From contig NC_060116.1 in assembly GCF_021155765.1 (NCBI RefSeq), positions 9,486,001-9,550,000 on the forward strand: a stretch of 64,000 nucleotides of DNA, given 5' to 3'. The position numbers were made by a program, and so were the translations under genes. The first letter of the stretch is position 1. Each line of letters starts with the position of its first letter. Positions 51,528-64,000 of the stretch are shown here, piece by piece. The notes under the pieces were generated by a model. It did not search any database. It had not been told where the DNA came from and was given only the letters and a program-made list of their open reading frames with translations. This stretch comes from Diprion similis. Its lineage: Eukaryota > Arthropoda > Insecta > Hymenoptera > Diprionidae.

Positions 51528-53237
51528 CGAAGGAGGTGAGAGGAGAGGAGAGAAGAGCTGGTGCGGATTCACGCGGGCATCGGAGAACCGCGTGGTCATC
51601 GATATCACTGATACATCGCCGATACGTCGTCGGGAACATCGGGAGCAGCATCCGTCGGTGATTGATCACCGGTCACGTCGCCCCTGCAGACCTGCATATA
51701 GCTGCCACCGGCTCCAAGTAGCCGCATGTCGTGGTGTCGAGCCGCGAGCTACGAACGAACACGGAAACCGCGGATACAGGTAGCTGGTATCCGTTCCAAC
51801 AGTTTCGTAACGATTCTGTGCTACTCGCGTTGCTGCGGATCCAGGTGCGCTGATGCAGCTGCTTAATCATTCGCTGCAGGTTGGATAGCATAGATCCAAA
51901 CTAGACAGACGTCTCCGAGGAAGGATTACATAGGGTTTCACCTCGCAGATTGGTGTAATCGAGTTTATACAGTAATCGCTTTCTGCGGTATGAGCATGGC
52001 AAAGGAAAAGGATTCGTTCCCCGAGCTGATGAAGTTCAGATTTAACTCGTGAAATTGCGTGGTGACATTTTTGTCCTTTATGTCTGATCGTTATTTCTAG
52101 TTCACCATTTTGCAAAAACTTGTTACACAGTTTCGAAACCATACTAGAAAATGTGTTGGAATATTTTGGACCATGAGATCACAGGATATGCCTACAATAG
52201 AATGTAAGGCTGAATATCGGATCTGACGTCAGATCAATTTGCTGCAATTTCAAAAACTCCAACTTATACAAGTGTATAGATCCACACAGAATTATGACAT
52301 ATTGCATGTCAAAAATCGGATACCGAGGATAACGCGGCGAGCGTAATAAAGCTCGGACTGAGAACTGGGTTTAACATCCGTGTGAAGGACATCTCGTTGG
52401 TATGATGTTGATGGGTGTGTGAAAAAGGGAGCCAATTATACCGTCCCATCGTAATTACCCGCTCTGCAGTTAACAACACACCGACGTGCTGGAATATTTT
52501 TGTAAAAAGGGTCGTACGTACGTAGGTTCTAGTCTCGTCTTCCTTTTTTCACGGGAAACCTTTATAGGTCCATATAACTCGGCATACAAAAGTTCCCCGT
52601 AGATAGTCACACGGTGTCTAGATCGGGTTGTGCGGAGAAGCTAAGTTGACGTGGACGGTCCTACGTGGAGGACCTCCGTCAGGTCAACGAGCATATATCC
52701 CCGCACATGTATAAACGTCCGTGGAAACTGTGAAAAATATCAAGACGCCTCGACTGTCCGTCGTATATTATACCTAGCCGGGGGTTGAGGGCGAACGGCC
52801 GAAAAGGCGGGGGTGAGCGGCGCTTCATTGAGCCTGACAGACGTTGTAAAACATTGGAAACGCGTAAGCTGACCATTACTCTTAACACCATTGGAAAAAG
52901 AGATGAAGTGAACATAAAAAATGAAAAATAAAAAAAACATAAAAAATGAAAAAATAGAACAAATGTACACGCATGTCCCACGCGTCCCTATAATCTGTAT
53001 ATTACACTACATGTATATTTATACTCGTACTTTACGTATGTGTATATTATTTTATGTGACAGTCATACGTCATTTATATCACAGCAGGGGCAGATCTCGA
53101 ATTACGATATCGTGTATTGGTAATAACTGTGTGAGACCAGGTAAGTTACCATGGTCACCATAAAACTGAGAGCCATGGTACATACTCGTTTCTGTTGACA
53201 ATGAAATTCCTCTTCCCGCGTTTATAATCAGACGTTG

Positions 53238-53286
53238 AGAAAGAAAGAGAGAGAGAGAGAGAGAGAGAGCGAGGGGGGGGGGGGGG
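53238..53286. repeat. (GA)n followed by a 14-base G run
   Basis: A GA dinucleotide tract to about 53270, then GA and uninterrupted G from 53273 to 53286. Confidence 0.95.
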
Positions 53287-54370
53287 AGAGAAAATGCGGA
53301 TGTTATGTATATATGATGGGTGTGTAAGTATTGCCGTTTACCGTGATGCCGAGAATATCGTGCCGCGAGAAAGGGAAGAATAAAAAAAATTCTGTTACAT
53401 TTTAATATTGACTTTATAGAGGAAGATATTGCCGCATGTGTTACCTAACCGAGTCGAGTTGCGGTGGGAGTGATACGTTATGGTTATGTAGATATCCATA
53501 TATACATAGAGATACTTTCATATATACTGTTATACTTATATACAGTAGCCATATCCGTAGAAAATACGGAACAGGGCAAGATATATACGCGGTGGAATAA
53601 TTTACAGCATTTATTTCCTCCGTCACTGCATATCCGGCGCACATCCGGTTACCCACCACCATGAGAACGGCCAAGTTTCACTTGTCCGTTTATATAGGTA
53701 TGTATAAAATCTCCGAAAAGAGAAGCTTCGAGTCTGCAGAAGCACTTTCCCTATCCTAATACCCGCAGCGTTGTTTTTCATCGATACCACATCCGCAGTG
53801 GTGGCCGCAAAAGTATGGAAGTCGAATCTGCAGGGATGAAAGCGAGGGCTAAAAGCTATACCGCTGCTTAGGTGCGGCGGAAGCGGGGGTTTAGAAGGAG
53901 GGAAAAACCCTGGCATGGCGAAGAGGAAGACCCGGAGACGATGGTGGCAACTGGCTTGTGTCCGGTCCACGACTTGTCCCGGCATTACCATATCATTGAA
54001 ACTTGTAAGAATTCAATTTGTACGGCACACGTGGCCTCCGTTCGGGATGGGACGAGATGAAGGGATATTTGCAGATGGTGCCTTTCCCCGGGGGCGTTAG
54101 GATGGGGACCCGCCTGGACGGACCGGCTGAAATCGCGCAACCTCGATCGGCGAACACCGACGATCAGGAGTCCGATTTGTCAGGGTTCATTCCCAGGTGG
54201 GAATGTCCATGGGATAACGGAAGCGCGCTGTGAAAACAGTGAAAACGGTGAAAACAAGGAAGAGGGTGCCGCCGAGAGAATTTAATATTTTAGACTCGAC
54301 CATGATGAATCGTCTCGAAATAAATCTTGTAAACGTGCGTACAAGATAGTTTGCAAAGTAAATTTCTCTT

Positions 54371-54384
54371 CCCCCCCCCCCCCC
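54371..54384. repeat. 14-base C run
   Basis: Uninterrupted cytosines on the plus strand. Confidence 0.95.
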
Positions 54385-57300
54385 TCCAGTTCACCTGAAT
54401 CAAGTTAATTTTTTCTCAATTATCATAGCGTGTAGGTATTTATCTCACGAAAATGAATTTACGATCGGAATAGCGTTGATGTATCTATATACACGCCACT
54501 TTATGCTTGTTTCCCTGCGGTCCTTTTTTTTTGTCGTATTTTTTTCTCCCCCGTGTTCGATCCTCGAAAGGCGACGGTTAATAGGTACAGCTGTTAAAAT
54601 TAAAGAACCTAATTCAACGATTTTATGCCCGATCATTAGGCGACGATCATAAGCTTGCGTATAGGTGTAATACTAATTCGTGTTACAGCGTTACCTCAGT
54701 GGACTTGGAGTATCTGCAGTTACAACGATTGTTGAATGATTGTCACGCCATCCTTCTCTCGTTTCCTCGACTTAACGTGTCGAGTTAGTTCAGTTCATCA
54801 AAAGTATCCCGGCCTGCGGCATAAACGTGCAATTAACCTCAAAAGATCAGCTGTCTTTTCAGTTCAACGCCATATTGCTTAATCAAGCCCGCGTATTTCG
54901 AATTGCAATGTAACCGCGGCGAGGTATCGAAAGGTAGGAGAGAAAAAGTGTGGGAGTATCGGTGGGTCAGAGGAACAAGTTAATAATAAGTAGAATTTCT
55001 CCGTTTTATTTATTACGCGGTGGATATAAAGCGGAGTAGAACCCGAAATGAAAATATACAAGATATTCGGCGACAGGTGCAACCACCATAAAACGGTTCT
55101 ATATCCGTACGCCGCACGGGATAATAGAAAGCACTATAAAGCAGTATAAATCCGGTTGGATATTGAATGGTTGCTATTCCGTGGCCTCGTAGGTGTGCGA
55201 AGGTGAAGGTAGTAGGTATATCTACACGAGTATCCGTCACACATGCACAGCTCCACACGACGTTTGCACACACGTCTGCGTATATAAAGCTAAAATTGGT
55301 TTAGACTACGGATAGCGATAAGGTATATATCTGCCCTATCGAAACCCATTATTATAATCTCTCGGAGTCTGCCCGTGCGATCCGTACAATCACGATACGC
55401 ATTCTCCGAGAGAAAGAGGGAGAGATAGAGAGAGCGAGAGAGAGAGAGAGATGAGAAACCACCTTATGCGCGGAATGGTTTAGCGTCTGGCTTTACGGCT
55501 TTAAAATATTGAGCCAGCACGCATGGTTTTCATTCGTACATCATGCTAATGTCGACTGTATCATTTCTTAGAAAGCGTGCAACGTGCGACCGTATAGGTG
55601 CAATGGAAATCAGCAAAGAGGATCAGGAGCTTCGGAAATAAGAAAGAAACAAATAAAATAACAAATTCTTCATTTCAAGCGTAGAAAACTTTACTTCGAG
55701 GGGAAGCTGATTCGTGTAACAACAAATTCTGACAAATTATACAATTGCCGCGGTGATACTTTGCTGGATAGGTGGGTAGGTGTACATACCTTGTACTCAA
55801 AGATGCCGGCATAACAAGGCTGCATTTATATGGATAACAAGGCTTAGGCATCTCAAGATCTCATTAGGAAACGCAAATCCGTGCGATTGCGAGAGCTGCT
55901 GGCGGCGAGGCGGCGTGTATAGCTTCGAGTTCCCGAGCTTGCCCCGCAAGGCATTTAGCATATTTAACCCTGCAATTCAAGCAATCCAACTCCGGATCCA
56001 GATTCTGATTAAGCGAGCGCGTCGACACGCGACCTGATTTATAAAGCGAGTAACTTTCCACCGTCCGTGCTTATATATATATTTGTACATATATATATAT
56101 ATTCATCGTTGCGGATGAAACATTCGGGCGATATGGGCGGTCGCAATAAACGTTATTCGATTACGACGAATTGCAGCTCGAGTTCTTCGTGACCCCGCGA
56201 AACAACGCAATACGTTTCGGCAGCAATGAGCGCAGATATTCCTCGCGGAAAGTCATAAAACCGCGTAGAAATGAAAATTCGTAGTCTTCTTGGAGAGCGT
56301 GAGGCGAGGTGGGGTGAGGTGAGTACGTGTGTGTGTGCGTGTGTAGGTATGTATACATGTGTATTACACGTACGTATGTGTTGTACAGAACTACAGACGC
56401 TTGTACAGAAGGGTGGCGAAGTGCCGGCGTCTCCTGGATCGCCCGCTGGGTCTATAAAGCAGATCCATATGTATACGTGTGCGGCCATAAGTCAAGCATA
56501 AAACTTGTTATTTATTGGACGGTAGGACAGCTCGAAAGAGACGTTTTCTTTTCAATAACGAGCTATTCTGGTAATAAAAGGATACAATTAAAAATCACAT
56601 CAGACGAATCTTTCCTCCGCTCTGCAGCTATACGCGTTATATGTTTTCCATTCCGCAGGCATGCCGTCGTTGCTGAGTATGTTGAGTATATCTATGTCGA
56701 CTTAAAATCAAATTTAACGATTTCTCATTCATTTTATACCGTCCGAATATCGAAATGAATTTGCCAATTCGACGTCTTGAAGATATAATATAAAGATATA
56801 AAGAAAACTAGAAAATATACTCCAGTTGATTTATTTTTCACACGTACTTATACAGACTGTCGTTAATCACGCGGAGAAAGGATTGGCTAAAGTTGCCAAG
56901 TACGGTAGGAAAAATATTTTTTTGATTCTAAGAAACCTTGTTTAATTCGACGAAAAAGTAGACAAAACAATAATTTCTGTTACAAAATAAAACCACACTT
57001 GTTTTGATTAACGAAACATTTCTTTTGTCATATTTAATCGCAATGTTTGGTAAATGTAACAATTTTTTGTGTGTTAAGCTCCTTTACGAAAGAACAATGA
57101 ATTATTACCACATTTAGTAGTAAATTGTCAATATCATGCTTTGAAACGTGTTTTATTTAATTCGCCTGTATAATTTGTGTACGTTAACTTCACAGCATAT
57201 AAATAAAACCTTTTACTTATACAACGAATTCCTATATCGTTATACAGTAGATAGAATGATTATTTGAAACATTTTTACAGTTTCATAAAACAAACCAAAG

Positions 57301-58808
57301 CTGTACAATCAATGTTTATAATCTATCTGGTATGATTTTACTCATCGGGTGCCTTGCAGTTTATTATTATTCCTTTTTCGATAAATATCGATATATATTT
57401 TTACGCAAACTACTGTAATTGAAATGCATATTCCAGAGTGAAAATGATCCCTGACTTGTGAACTTCGACTTTCAGCATGAATGGCAGTGTTGCTCTAGCC
57501 CCTAATTTTCCAGCCCTTGACGGTGTAAACGAAAGGAAACGGAATTCAAGCAAACCTGCCTTGACGCAGGACGATCTAACCTTACCCGACCTAACCTTAC
57601 GTTACACCGATAATTTACAACCCATTTACAGAGGCGCCTGTTGAGTTTCATACGTTTATTTATGATAAGGACCAAGTAAAGTCGTGACATTAAATTTGTC
57701 CGCCTTTTGTCATACGCGGTTGTTAAATTGCCGCATATATAATTCCGTATGTATACCTACAACAACCAATAATAATAGCTATTATACGAATTGCACGTGG
57801 GGGTCATTTTAAAGTTTCAGAGATCCCGACGTGATATATCAAAACTGCCTCAAACCCCGACTCTCGACTATATATTTTACGATAAAATTGCCTCGCGTGG
57901 TCTTCACGAGTTTAATATTCGAGCGCTCTCGTAATCTATACTTAATTCTTCTTCCGTGGCGTTCCTTGCATTAATCGCCTCACGATCCTAATTTCCTCGG
58001 TGCTAAATATCAGCACTAAAATTCGTCACGAAGCTTCGAAATACTCGTAACAAGTCTCTGCCCATGTTCGTCAAATGATTTCTTTCTTTGCTTCTTCTTC
58101 TTCTTCTTTTTCTTCTTCTTCTCCATGAACAAAACTTGGCAATCGTTCTACACGAAGTACCAAAGTTTCGCCATCGAAGAGTATAAAACTGTCAGCAGAA
58201 AACAGCGCGGAAGACACGGAGAGTCGACGGCGGGGAAAAGGGTGATAAAGGTGTAGAGTATGAAACGAGGAACGAAGGGCTGAATAAGGAGGGCGAATAA
58301 ATGGAGCAGGACGATACACATAAAGCAGCCGTGTGACGGGCAATCTAACCGGATAGCCGAGGCACGTATCGCGCATACAATTTGTTCCGTGGTTGGAATA
58401 TGCGAATATCGCGTAAATATACATCCACCACCCTCATAGACGTCTTCTTGACTTCTCTGTTTCTCGACGTCATTCCGCAGCTACAATCGGCGAAACCAAT
58501 TCAAGAAACCAATCGAAGAAGCGCGGTCTTACAAGGTTCGCATGCTTTTTGGAATCTGGAATTGCCTGACTTTTACAAGTATTTCAACGTGAAAATACGA
58601 TCTTTCCAGTAACTTTGAAGAAACATGTCGCTGATTGATGAAAAATTTTTTTTGTATGGGCAGGGCGGGCAAAATGGAGTACCCTTAGAATTAAAAAAAA
58701 AAAAATACCCTCTGATATCTGAAAATCACTTCTATTTTCTTTGATTAGAATTAAAAAAAAACGATTTAGCATATTTGAGTCCTCGAAAACTAAGTATTTC
58801 ATTAAGTA

Positions 58809-58832
58809 CCCCCCCCCCCCCCCCCCCCCCCC
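58809..58832. repeat. 24-base C run
   Basis: Uninterrupted cytosines on the plus strand, similar in length to the run at 33826-33851. Confidence 0.95.
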
Positions 58833-61800
58833 GTCTTGCTCCCTAGTCCCGTACATTAGTACTAATAATTACGTACCGAGTAACTATCTTACTCGCTGAC
58901 TGTTGATTTAGAAACAATAGTTAGGGATTTTCCGTAAGAGATAAACGAAAGAAGAATTGGTATTAAGTAATATATACAATGTGTAGAGTGTATGAAGTGG
59001 TGCGACGAAACTAAATTTTGAATGCAATCTTTAAGTATGTTGTGAACGAGTTTATTTCTTCGACAAACTCAAAATTCCTGTCTTACACGGTTAGAAGAAA
59101 ATTGTCCCAGCAGATGCGGTAAAATTTTTGGGCTGATTTAACCATTTTTTAATGTATTACTAAGTGAAAATAAAAGTAAAAAGTGCAAATCAAATGTTGA
59201 AACGGCAATTTAAACGTTAAAATGACAACAAAATGTGTCACATTTACTGAACAGAATTGTAAGAAATAACTCAAACATAAAGTGGACTTGTTGGAGACAT
59301 TATGTTTAGTTAAATTTGTCCGAAAGTGTATTTTCTAAATACCCTAACTCTTCCCTGCAGTAAGAAATTCCCTGAGTTTCCCCGGTTTTCTAGGTATCTC
59401 CTACGCGTACGGACAACCGGCCCTTTTTAGACTCCGGAAAATCCCTCACGTGAAAACCGGGATCCCCCGAAAACCGGAAATAATGTACAAAGTAATTAGG
59501 GACGCGGTCACGGCCGTTGTTCGGGGCGCGACATTTACATAGTTATTAAATCGCGCGACCACCGAGCAGATACGGTTCCTCCTGGTCCTTCGATCCCGCC
59601 ATTTCGCTCGGGGGCCGAAGGGCCGGCCATTAGATGCGCGTTAGATCCTGGATAAGCACTTGTTTATGGCAAGAGTCGGTCCATTGCTCCATTGCTCCAT
59701 TGCTCCATTAGTCCCGCTCCTACATCGTCGGCTAAACTGCATCTGGTTCGTCGTGCAGGTTGGAGGATCCTCCAATTATTTCTGCCCATGAAAGGGTATA
59801 AGTTGGCAAAAAAGTGACTGAACATTATGCGTTTTTCTTCCGCTGACCAAAAGCAGATTCGCGATTTTTGTATCGGTGCATAGTCGGCCGTTTTTTTTTT
59901 ATTTTTGTCTCGCTTAATTTTCACCCCCGAAGGGGGGTGGCTACTATGCTGAGGCTCCTGTCTCACCTACGACCTCCGGGTGTAGATATATTAATCCATA
60001 AGCTGGGGACCGACCGCGCGGACGAAATCCTGCAGCACCGTATGTATACTGATTGGTTAATCTGATAAAATCTCTCGGTGAAATTTATGTGGTCAACCAA
60101 AACAGTGCAGTCTGCTACACCGGATCGCTTCGCGCAAAACATCGCACCTATTAGTGTGCATCACGGTTCTGTATTGTAATGTGTGTGTACAATGTGCATT
60201 ATACATCTACGGATTCCCATTGCAGGTCGCCATGGGCATCGCGCCACGCCATACTTCATCGGCACGTCAATTTCCTTTAAAAAGAATCCCGTGATGGTTA
60301 TGATATAACTGCTGCAAGACTATTTTCTCTAAAAAGTTCTCGTTCAATTCATTTGCTATTATACTGTGGATTAAATTGGTAAAAAGTCTCGTATATTCTT
60401 GGCATTTCGCCTTTTATTCTTAATTAGTACGGGTTTTTAGAATTATAGATTTCTATTTCACCCTCATTTCCTGAAGACGAATTTCAAAGCTGGTTGTATA
60501 CGTGCACATGGAAATAAAAAATACTGGAAACGGTTTGTGTGGTTATTTTTTCGCGAATGGACGTACAGACAACACGTACGGATTGACTGTACTGTACAGG
60601 CTGCGCATCCGTCATTTCTAGATTATAAATAACACGTTATTATCCAAAATATGATCACCGTCGGTGAATTCTACCGGTCATATCGACGGTGAAGTCTGTA
60701 TCGGTTCTGCTACTGGTGCTGTGCGTTGCCGCATTTTATCCGGCATGTCCGACTTTGATTGGCCAATCCGATACAATCCAGAATGAATTTATGACTATAC
60801 AACAACCAGTCATCCCGCAACGCTCGTAATGCTCTCTCGCCAAAGCGACGTACGTTTTCGTTCGATATCATTTCCATGCGACAGAAAAATAAATATATAC
60901 GGATTAATATGCAGGCACATTTTTTCGTGTACCTATAGGTATATTTTGAGCAGATCGAGAGTTGATACGGATTGAAAAAAATCAACGTTATTCTATCGAA
61001 TTTATAATCTATTCTCTACTGCTTTTATTTTCATTATTTACCTTAACCGAAATTTACAGTTTCGAGTACAAAATGAAAAAGTTTAGTATGCGTGATCATT
61101 CTTCTCGATTATGATCACTCGTGTTACATTATTGATAATTGTGCAACGCTAAATCGATGTCAATCACTTATTTAATCGAAAAAGTGTATTTACTGATAAA
61201 CAATGGATTTAATGTACAGTACTAACCAGAAAATTTGGTATTGCCAACTATAACACTGGTTAACAGTGGTTTTCTTGCCTTTGATATTTGGGTGGTCTTA
61301 TAGTAAGATTTGATGTCAACGACCCTAAAAGTAAGCGCAGTTTTTCGAAATTGGTTCCAGATATTTATTTTACCGACATTTTCATACATTACCTACTCAA
61401 AAAAACAATATTTAAATGAAAATTAAGATATTTTTTTCAACATCTCATCTTCGTCATATAAAGAATTTTTTTTTTTTAAATGCCACACAACTTGACAAAA
61501 AAACAGATTTTTGTTAGTTGTCCTGATTTTTTCCATGAACCTTGGTGTTTGAGAACGTATAATCTACGAATGAAATCATACGTAAATTCTATATTCTCAA
61601 GCACCAAAATTCACGGTAAAAATGAGTGCAACAAAAAAAAGTTTTTATCTTGTTATGCTGTGTAATCACACAAAATACTAGTTTGTGCCAAATTTTCTTG
61701 TGATTGTAACAATACTAAATCTTCCATTATAACGACATAAATTTTTTAGTGACTGTGAGAAATAAAATTCTTATCAGCGATGGACAGTCAAACCGTTATT

Positions 61801-64000
61801 CGTGAATTTCCACGTATTTGATACAAACTGCAAGCATGATGCAAGACACTTCGTCAGTTTCATAAACATATTTCTACACCTGTGTATATTGCTTGTTCCC
61901 TTACACTGTATGTACATGTATAATTCTCGTAGGCTAAAATGGCTGTTGCGTTAATTAAGCAATGTGAATTTATCTCACTTATTAAGTCAGGAAGCCGCAC
62001 TGCACCCCTTCCAAGGGCCGGGGGTGACCCTCTTCGCCCTGCGCCCATCCCTTAACCCCCGCGTCGTAAATCTCCCGCGGCTCCGCAACACAGGGACAAG
62101 CCAACAACGGGCAACAAAGCCTCGTCTCTCTCTCTCTTTCTCTTTCTCTTTCTCTCTACCTCTCTCGTTCTCGCTCGGCTGGTATTTTCGCCGAACGCGA
62201 AAACCGCCGTGACTGCGCTTGTATTCGTAATTAATATGGGGCTTAAAACGTCAAGATACTCCACCGGTTATAATGCCGCTGGTATATACACCCCCTGCGT
62301 GTGTACACGCCGACTCAACCCCATCCCACCCCCGCCTCTCCACCTCCGCTACACGCCTTCATAAAGTAATAATTGTTTGTCCCAGGATTCTGCTAGGCAG
62401 CGTGTCTTACGCCGCCCCCTCCCCCCTTCACGATCCATGTTTATTGCCCTTTGTAACTTATATTTGTTCACTTTTGCCGAGTATCTAAACTCCCACTCCC
62501 ACCTCCTCCCTGTAATGGCTCTTCACCTAGGTTCCCTCGCTCATTACATCTGAGTGAAATTTTCTCGATATTTCGTGTCTCCCCTCTTTACTTTTCAAAA
62601 TCATAAGTATACGTTGACTTAAATACAAAAAAAAAAAGAACATTCACTGAGAAAAGAGTTTATTTATTGTTAAAAAACGTATATTTGGATATGGTGAAAT
62701 AAATTTTTTCTTATTATTATCAAATTTTTTCCAAATAAGCCGTTTCAAAAATAGTGAAAAAAAAAAAAAAAAAAAAAATGACAAACGATTCGTTTCCAGA
62801 ACACAATAACTCATAGAAATCGATCAGAAAATTACTGTCTTACATTTTCCAAAGTATTTCTCCGGAGAAATGTTTCCCACGTCTGTATACGCTTGCATTA
62901 ATTGCCTGCTCTTAAGCCCGCCCGGCGAAAGTGAGGAAGAGATGAATGCATGATCTGGGAGTGAACGAGCTTATCACCCGAGGCTAGAATGCATGCATGA
63001 ATGCATGAATGCATATCCATGCAGCGAGCTGTTAATAGCGCGCTCTGACGTTGCATGCAGGGACCGTAATACTCTGCATGTATGATTAGGTCTACTTGGC
63101 GGCATAATACTTGACTTGACACTTTAGGATACGATTTGCAAAATGATTATTAATTACAAGATTTTCCCCCGTCGCCTGAGTCTCTTTCGAAACGTACAGG
63201 AATGGGAATCGTATCGATCAATGAATGAAAAATCGGAAGACTCCAGTTTAAACTGGGCCATGTCTCGTGATTCTTGACCACCGAATTACGCGGTGGACGA
63301 CCGCCTCCGAAGCTGGTCTCATCGGTCATCATTAGCGTGCCCTCAGCGCATCTTTGCCGCCAGGTGCAGGTCGACCTGGAGCCTGCAGTAGGTATTCATG
63401 AAGGATTATTCGACGCGGATGGCGGGTGAAAAAAAGGGCCCGAGTATGATACGCAGTCACCGACGAAAGAAGAACGACGGGTGGATCGCTTTTGTCCCAG
63501 GATTATCGCGATGATGACCGCCGGCTCTTTTACGCGGTAATGCGATTTTAATGTTTATTAAATGTACGAGCTTTGTGCCCTCATCCCCCCCTCTCTCTGT
63601 CAGGCCTGCTTTAACCAATACAGCCCGCAACTCGAGTCTATTTTCGTGGTTAAATTATAAAATATGGCGAAGGATGTCTGACCTTGAACCCGAGTTCTCG
63701 AGCTCACAGAGATCAGCGCTCTCCTTCCAACGCATCTTCTCCTCGCACGTCACATATGTATATTTATCTTTGTTGATATCCTGTGCAGTTATTCCTGCAC
63801 ATTCGCCGGACTTTCGCAGATTTTAGTTCTTGTTACGTGGAGGTATTCGTTTTTTTTTTTTTTTTTGAAATTCTTATTTGCGTAAAAGAAGAGGAGAAAA
63901 TACTATTGAGATTTTGCGATGGATCAACGCACTTGGGGAAAACTGTTTGCTTATCAACGAAATCTATTTGCAGACGTGCGTGTTTTGTAGAAAATGTTTT

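Larger units (their letters stand above)
47787..64000. other. Sixteen kilobases without a recognisable gene
   Basis: I read both strands for exons with family motifs and found none. Open frames here are short, or are translated simple repeats (Gly, Ser, Pro or His runs). Content includes CA, GA, CT and homopolymer tracts and locally GC-richer stretches near 49.2-50.6 kb and 53.6-54.2 kb. It may be intergenic or the intron of a gene continuing beyond the window; a noncoding or fast-evolving exon could be missed. Confidence 0.5.

Noticed and set aside
50952-51608. A 218-codon minus-strand frame
   Set aside because: It consists largely of a poly-Pro run from the (GAG)n repeat and has no recognisable domain.
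57571-57606. CTAACC/CCTAA-like motifs resembling the insect telomere repeat
   Set aside because: Only a few degenerate, irregularly spaced copies; no tandem TTAGG array.
59680-59712. Short tandem copies of CATTGCTC
   Set aside because: Three to four copies of a short word; an ordinary minisatellite fragment with no further structure.
60710-60985. A 91-codon minus-strand frame with an Arg-rich stretch
   Set aside because: No family resemblance, no splice sites that extend it; consistent with chance.

Overview
The window is nuclear DNA from an animal. The spliced genes with short AT-rich introns, the TTK-type BTB zinc-finger gene, the flare-type WD-repeat gene and the trypsin with three disulfides point to an insect. 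A hymenopteran such as a sawfly is plausible, but that is inference from protein resemblance and could not be searched here.

Bases 1-9914 are the inner end of a tandem satellite with a 312-bp unit. It runs off the left edge, keeps its length exactly for 30 units, and decays in the last two. About 0.9 kb further on, gene-rich DNA begins: cytoplasmic asparaginyl-tRNA synthetase (minus, 10809-13321, nine coding exons), a BTB/two-zinc-finger regulator (plus, 15350-18336), the actin-interacting protein flare/WDR1 (minus, 19554-24861, 13 coding exons), nucleolar GTPase GNL2/NOG2 (minus, 25560-27734, one coding exon), a secreted trypsin-like protease (minus, 29789-31491, seven exons, TATA promoter), a single-pass membrane protein with a cysteine-rich ectodomain (minus, 33985-40965, with upstream 5' exons to about 44 kb), and the axonemal protein CFAP161 (plus, 46191-47541). 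I rebuilt the gene models by hand from GT/AG sites. In every multi-exon gene the exon phases close and the total length is a multiple of three.

The genes are unrelated housekeeping, cytoskeletal, digestive, receptor and ciliary functions. They do not form a pathway. NARS and the BTB gene are divergent, as are the membrane-protein gene and CFAP161; the BTB gene and flare are convergent.

From 47.8 kb to the right edge I see no recognisable gene, only simple repeats and homopolymers. This may be intergenic DNA or a large intron.

The most unusual item is a gapless inverted duplication at 41831-42260 with 204-bp arms and a 22-nt loop, in the 5' intron region of the membrane-protein gene. Its left arm holds an ATG and a splice donor that splice in frame onto the first exon of that gene, so the hairpin appears to be an inverted copy of an alternative first exon. 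A second, smaller hairpin (39673-39824) lies in the large intron of the same gene. In the satellite, the notable points are an open minus-strand frame kept across units, a stem-loop in each unit, and an identical 1.13-kb block repeated exactly 25 units apart.
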